Origin: Akebia trifoliata
Lineage: Eukaryota; Streptophyta; Magnoliopsida; Ranunculales; Lardizabalaceae
NCBI GenBank assembly: GCA_017979445.1
Contig: CM030709.1
Coordinates: 7,978,001-8,042,000, forward strand
DNA length: 64,000 nucleotides
Direction: 5' to 3'
The notes below the pieces were generated by a model. The model was given only the letters and a program-made list of their open reading frames with translations. It ran no database searches and was not told the origin of the DNA. The position numbers and the translations under genes are program-made. This document shows, piece after piece, positions 60,601 to 64,000 of the stretch. The number at the start of each line of letters is the position of its first letter. Position 1 is the stretch's first letter.

Positions 60601-62325
60601 AATTTTTATGGGGCAAAGAACATTAAAAAAGAAGGGAAGAGATTAAGAAACAAAAAAAAAATTGTGAAGTGAGGGGGCATTAAGAAATAATTTTTATGCA
60701 GTGAAGGCAAGAAAGAGAGGTTTAACTGTTCCCAAAATTCAGTTGGATTTAGAAAGAAATCCCTACAACAAGTTCATCAAATAAAATTTCCTCCACTTTT
60801 TATACGTGGCACTGTGGCAGATGAAGAAAGTGTATTTAGAAAGAAATTGCTACGTAGCAGGGTTTATTAAATAAAATTTCTTTTACTTTTTATACTGGCA
60901 AAGGTGTACATTTAGAGCCGATTTAACCGACTTTTTATATAAATCGCCGAATCCACAAAATATCCAGTGCCTCAATATTTGAGGCAATTAATTGTCGATT
61001 AGTTCGCTAGACCCTAAAGTCTGTGAATAATTCTGAATTTCATCGAAAGTTAGGAAACTTTTGTGACTATGCGGATGAGGACAAGCATATTTTGGCAAGA
61101 AACTATGATGGTTTGTTTTTTGTCAAATCCTTCTACAGCTCTTTAAATCTCTTCTACCATTGATTTCCATGCCTCATTCATATGGGGATAAAAAACACCC
61201 TCATTAGTAGACTTCTTTACATGGACAACTTCTTTGGACAAAATCTTAATAATAGATCATCATATCAAACCATAGAAGGAATATTGTAGATTTTTGCTCA
61301 ATGTAGAAATGTAGCGGCAAATCTTAAGCACTTGCTTAACTGTTTTGATTTTGTTAGATTAGTATGGGGTTCCCTTTGCGATAATTTGGTATTGATTTGA
61401 CTATGCAGATTACACTGTTATCAATATTGTCTAAAGATGGACTTCTTTGGCTTTCTCTTCTAGAGGCAGAGAATGCTTTTCATCATTTTTTTCTGTTTGA
61501 TGCAGGTTGTTAGAGTTTTGGAGTTTTGGGGAAATAACGACAAAAGGAACATGATTGAGTGAACAAATGATGAAAACCCAATCAAATGAATAGAAATATT
61601 AAAAGATGATAATGAATTATGATGGATAATTGTACTACATCTCTATATAATAATGGAGTTAAAGTCCAAGTTCAGGTGTTAAAGCTCCAATTTCAATTCC
61701 AAGAAACTAAGAAAATGTTACATGTATTATCAATCAGATTAAAGAATTCATAAAAGATAAATACATCAGCTAAAATCCAGGATAATGGAGACACTGACTT
61801 AATGATATTCTTAAAACATCTAAGGACTTCTCATTGTTGTCGATATGCCTTGCATATGGTCATAAAAAAAAAAATTTACTGAGTATTTTTCATTTGAATT
61901 CAGAATTGATCTTGGGTTTATGTTTAAACCTCTGATGCAGTTTCACTTCATATAATACACCTGCCATTTGTCAAGAAAAATCTGCACTCCCCATTTTAAT
62001 TAGTTCAGTATCATGTTGTTCATGATTTGGAATCCTCTCCATTTCTAAGATAACCAATGCTCTCATGTGAGAATTTCTGCTCAATCAGCGCCACTCATCA
62101 TACTTAGGTGAAATATTTCATGAAAACCAACGAGTGCCAAGAACATTTATTGACATACCATGTAGCTTCTTTAGAAAATAACTAAAAGGGAAAAAAGATA
62201 ACAATCAAATTACCCAAGCTGAAGAAAATGGGGACCAAAAATATTATGCTGTAAATTTTGAATCCCCCACAAAGAAGCAAAGGTATCATACATGCTCTGA
62301 ATACCAACTCTTCGGTAAATGGCGC
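51663..62325 (-). CDS. RCE1: CAAX prenyl protease 2 (RCE1/FACE2), last five exons
   Basis: Exons with exact GT-AG joins and consistent phase: 62214-62325, 58217-58288, 55813-55875, 52176-52253 and 51663-51796, giving 152 residues to the stop. The family is the CPBP (Abi) intramembrane protease. All three signature motifs are visible: EExxxR in TEELVFRACM, FxxxH in FSLAHLNH, and HxxxN in VAHIFCN. The tail YNETTDNCKCWQGYCSWS matches the known plant Cys-rich C-terminus. RCE1 removes the last three residues from farnesylated or geranylgeranylated CAAX proteins at the ER. The upstream exons with the first membrane helices were not found and probably lie to the right of the window. Introns are long (about 3.9, 2.3, 3.6 and 0.4 kb), the middle two filled with LINE debris. 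Nothing seen is damaged. Confidence 0.9.
52460..53160 (+). mobile_element. LINE 3' fragment in RCE1 intron
   Basis: It encodes, across frames, AFTWAKRILWSLILFHMCWE and LWKERNCCIFKDKE. This is the carboxyl end of LINE reverse-transcriptase ORFs (W..LWKERN..IF pattern). A LINE-like 3' untranslated end follows, with TTGCATTTACTTATCCCCAA and an A-rich tail near 53140-53160. An upstream frame at 52517-52702 may be part of it. Frames are interrupted and it is antisense to RCE1. Confidence 0.55.
53161..54874. mobile_element. Degenerate LINE-like sequence in RCE1 intron
   Basis: A frame near 53800-53860 reads LCFPKMLGDLGFRHFK, which resembles the LINE segment just after the RT domain (GGLGFRDL pattern). 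The surrounding frames are short and broken. TAATGGTAA-type stretches at 54220-54370 form small inverted repeats. The identification is tentative. Confidence 0.35.
54875..55256. mobile_element. Fold-back MITE in RCE1 intron
   Basis: Long inverted repeat: the left end GGGAAATGTTCAGCACCCTA and the right end read inward (GGGTCCCGTTCGCCACCCTT) continue into near-identical GTTTTACCACACACTTTAAC. The arms contain the GGGTTAGAAGTTTTGGAATG and GAGGATGATCTCTATGA modules, present several times in both orientations, and shared with the MITE at 161-536. It is flanked on both sides by TATATATATA, its likely target. Confidence 0.82.
55257..57249. other. RCE1 intron sequence around exon 55813-55875
   Basis: Apart from that exon, no supported gene. 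Open frames at 56112-56312 and 56446-56920 have no recognisable motif. A stretch at 56375-56410 (GAGGTCATGAGTTCAAGTCC) resembles a SINE B box. Confidence 0.45.
57250..57890 (-). mobile_element. LINE 3' end with zf-RVT domain in RCE1 intron
   Basis: Reading leftward it encodes KPIPSKISFFVWLASLGRIL, CHLCLKDEESVDHILIYW and then AIVWGVWNERNNRVFNS, i.e. the zf-RVT cysteine/histidine domain and end of LINE ORF2. A T-rich 3' region follows. The frame breaks once (about 57560) and the element is cut off upstream near 57890. It is in the same orientation as RCE1. Confidence 0.85.
58289..62213. other. Large RCE1 intron
   Basis: It holds short C and A homopolymers at about 60286-60312 and no recognisable gene. 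Open frames at 59239-59583 and 59943-60143 are GC-richer than the rest and may be old transposon pieces, but no motif was identified. Confidence 0.45.
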
Positions 62326-64000
62326 CTGTTCAATGAAGGGTCGTCAACAATTAATATGATTACAATGTCAGGAAAAATAGAATTTTCCACGTTTCAATGA
62401 ACAAAGAGCATTTTATTGAAGACCATACTCTAACTAATTTATGACAGCTAATATGCTCAAACAAAATTAGGAAACAGACAAGTGGCCTGATTCCCTTCGC
62501 TGTTAGAGGGGCAATTTTCCTTTGTAAACTAAACAAAACCCACATAAGGTGGCAAACTCGTGCTGTTCTCTTATGACAGGCAAACATAAACATATTGGCC
62601 TCATGGACTCAAAACTAGGGCTGCAACTGGGAAGGTTAGACAGTAAACCCAGGTAGTAGAACCCTCAAGCCGAACTCAACTCAACCCAATCATTGGGCCT
62701 AAGATCACTGACCCAAGCTTGACCTTCTAAAATTGGGTTGAGCTCGGGTTAATCTAAGTAAGGTAATTTTGGGTGGGTTGGGTTTGTCGAAACAACTCTG
62801 ATTTCATTTTGATCAGCATATAAATTTTATATTTTAAAAAGAAATACAACATAAAAAAACAAAACCACTGGTAAATAAAATCGCATACAACCTCCAAATC
62901 CATCATTGAAAGAATATTTAGACAAACCAGACTAAACCAAAGCCCACATTAATAATATTGTCCACAAGCCATAATAATAAGATGGAATTAAAAGGCTAAA
63001 TAAAAAAAAATTCTCACTGATGCTTCCCTTCAAATATATGTAGGAAGAAATAATTAAAAAATAAATATACAAATATTTATACATTAGTATACAGCATCGG
63101 GTTGAGTTGGATTACCCAACCCCTCAACCCAAGCTCAACCCAAATGCGGCTGGGTTGAGATATTCTAACCCAGGCTCAACTCATCTTCTACATATCTCTG
63201 CCCAGGCTCACCCATCAATTGGGTTGTTGAGTTCAGTTCAATCTGCCCAGGTTCAGTCCCACTCACAACAAACCTATTTATATATAAAGAAGATTTTCTT
63301 TTCCACTGATTGATTAAAAATGACAAAACAAAGAAAACCAGTGCATTGTGCAGTCCCATCCATCTACATGCATGCCAGCACCTTTCTCCTCTTGCATATA
63401 ACAGAAATGTAGAGATGGCTTACACTCTTTAGATTCCCCACGCTTAAAATTTATATTAATATATGTTTTTAAATAGTCAAAAGCATTTACTCTCCCTTCC
63501 ACACAACATCCATACTTATGCATGCTGTAAGGCCCAGATCCCAGAGATTTGTGTGTCTGTTTGTATAGGGTACCCGCCTTCCACGAACTCCCCTGCCTAA
63601 TATAAATGTGAGTCAAGTTCCTAACTGTTTGAATTGTGTGATCTCCAATAACAATCAATTATGTATTATTAGGCAAGAATGATGGGGACACTGGTCTTTA
63701 CATCATGAAATTGAACAAAACCTGACTTACCACAAACACAATTGAACTTTCACAGCTAATACAAATTACCAGATGTTATTCTGCCCACAGCTACATGGGC
63801 AATACCTGGTGACTGGTGTGTACATATCAGGTGATCCAATAGATAGATAAGTTGAATGTATGGCATACACCTTAAGAGGCATTTTAAACAAAACAAAAAA
63901 ATGCCACACCACAATCTATCAATAGCAAGATAAGCACTGAAAACCATCATTCTCACTACCTTAACAAAGGATATATTAGTGCAAGAAAAAAACCAATACT
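62326..64000. other. RCE1 5' intron sequence with palindromic repeat
   Basis: 62617-63260 is rich in AACCCAA / TTGGGTT words in both orientations (for example AACCCCTCAACCCAAGCTCA), as in plant non-autonomous hAT-like elements. No RCE1 exon, signal for a start, or other gene could be recognised to the right edge. Confidence 0.45.

Noticed and set aside
1..64000. CRISPR array, prokaryotic operon, riboswitch or rRNA
   Set aside because: No regularly spaced direct repeats, Shine-Dalgarno-led gene runs or rRNA sequence were seen; all gene evidence is plant nuclear.

Overview
The window is nuclear DNA from a flowering plant. It is AT-rich, its genes are split by short GT-AG introns, and it holds plant-specific families: a LITTLE ZIPPER microprotein, a CC-NB-ARC-LRR immune receptor, UDP-apiose/xylose synthase relatives and an HMA5-type copper ATPase. 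It also carries many small inverted-repeat transposons, LINE remnants and a piece of mitochondrial nad5. I cannot name the species.

Layout. 1-2228 is a repeat block with a second copy at about 44415-46450. 2607-3653 holds five intact 3' exons of VPS4/SKD1 (+ strand). Four AXS-like genes on the minus strand follow: copy 1 at 4590-6962 (frameshifted), copy 2 at 9341-12639 (5' deleted and frameshifted), copy 3 at 15110-17268 (mostly open, catalytic Tyr and Lys lost) and copy 4 at 35654-38923 (intact, nine exons, 377 residues). A decayed second VPS4 3' end lies at 14027-14407. The order VPS4, AXS-A, AXS-B occurs twice, so a block of about 10 kb was probably duplicated as a unit. The second block was then split by about 17 kb holding a broken endo-beta-mannanase (18120-19059), one intact NLR (26376-28973) and a broken aspartyl protease (32624-33549).

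The right half has an HMA5 3' exon stranded without the rest of its gene (39881-40297), a nad5 insertion (about 42604-42862), repeat copy B, an intact ZPR3-like gene (49246-49461), and the last five exons of the CAAX protease RCE1 (51663-62325, minus). The RCE1 introns are filled with LINE pieces and a fold-back element, and its 5' exons were not found in the window.

The genes that look functional are the NLR, ZPR, AXS copy 4, and the visible parts of VPS4 and RCE1. They are unrelated housekeeping, developmental, sugar-nucleotide and immune functions; nothing suggests a shared pathway. The window is most informative about genome evolution: block duplication, step-by-step pseudogenisation, and one transposon insertion whose empty site is preserved in the other copy of its host repeat.
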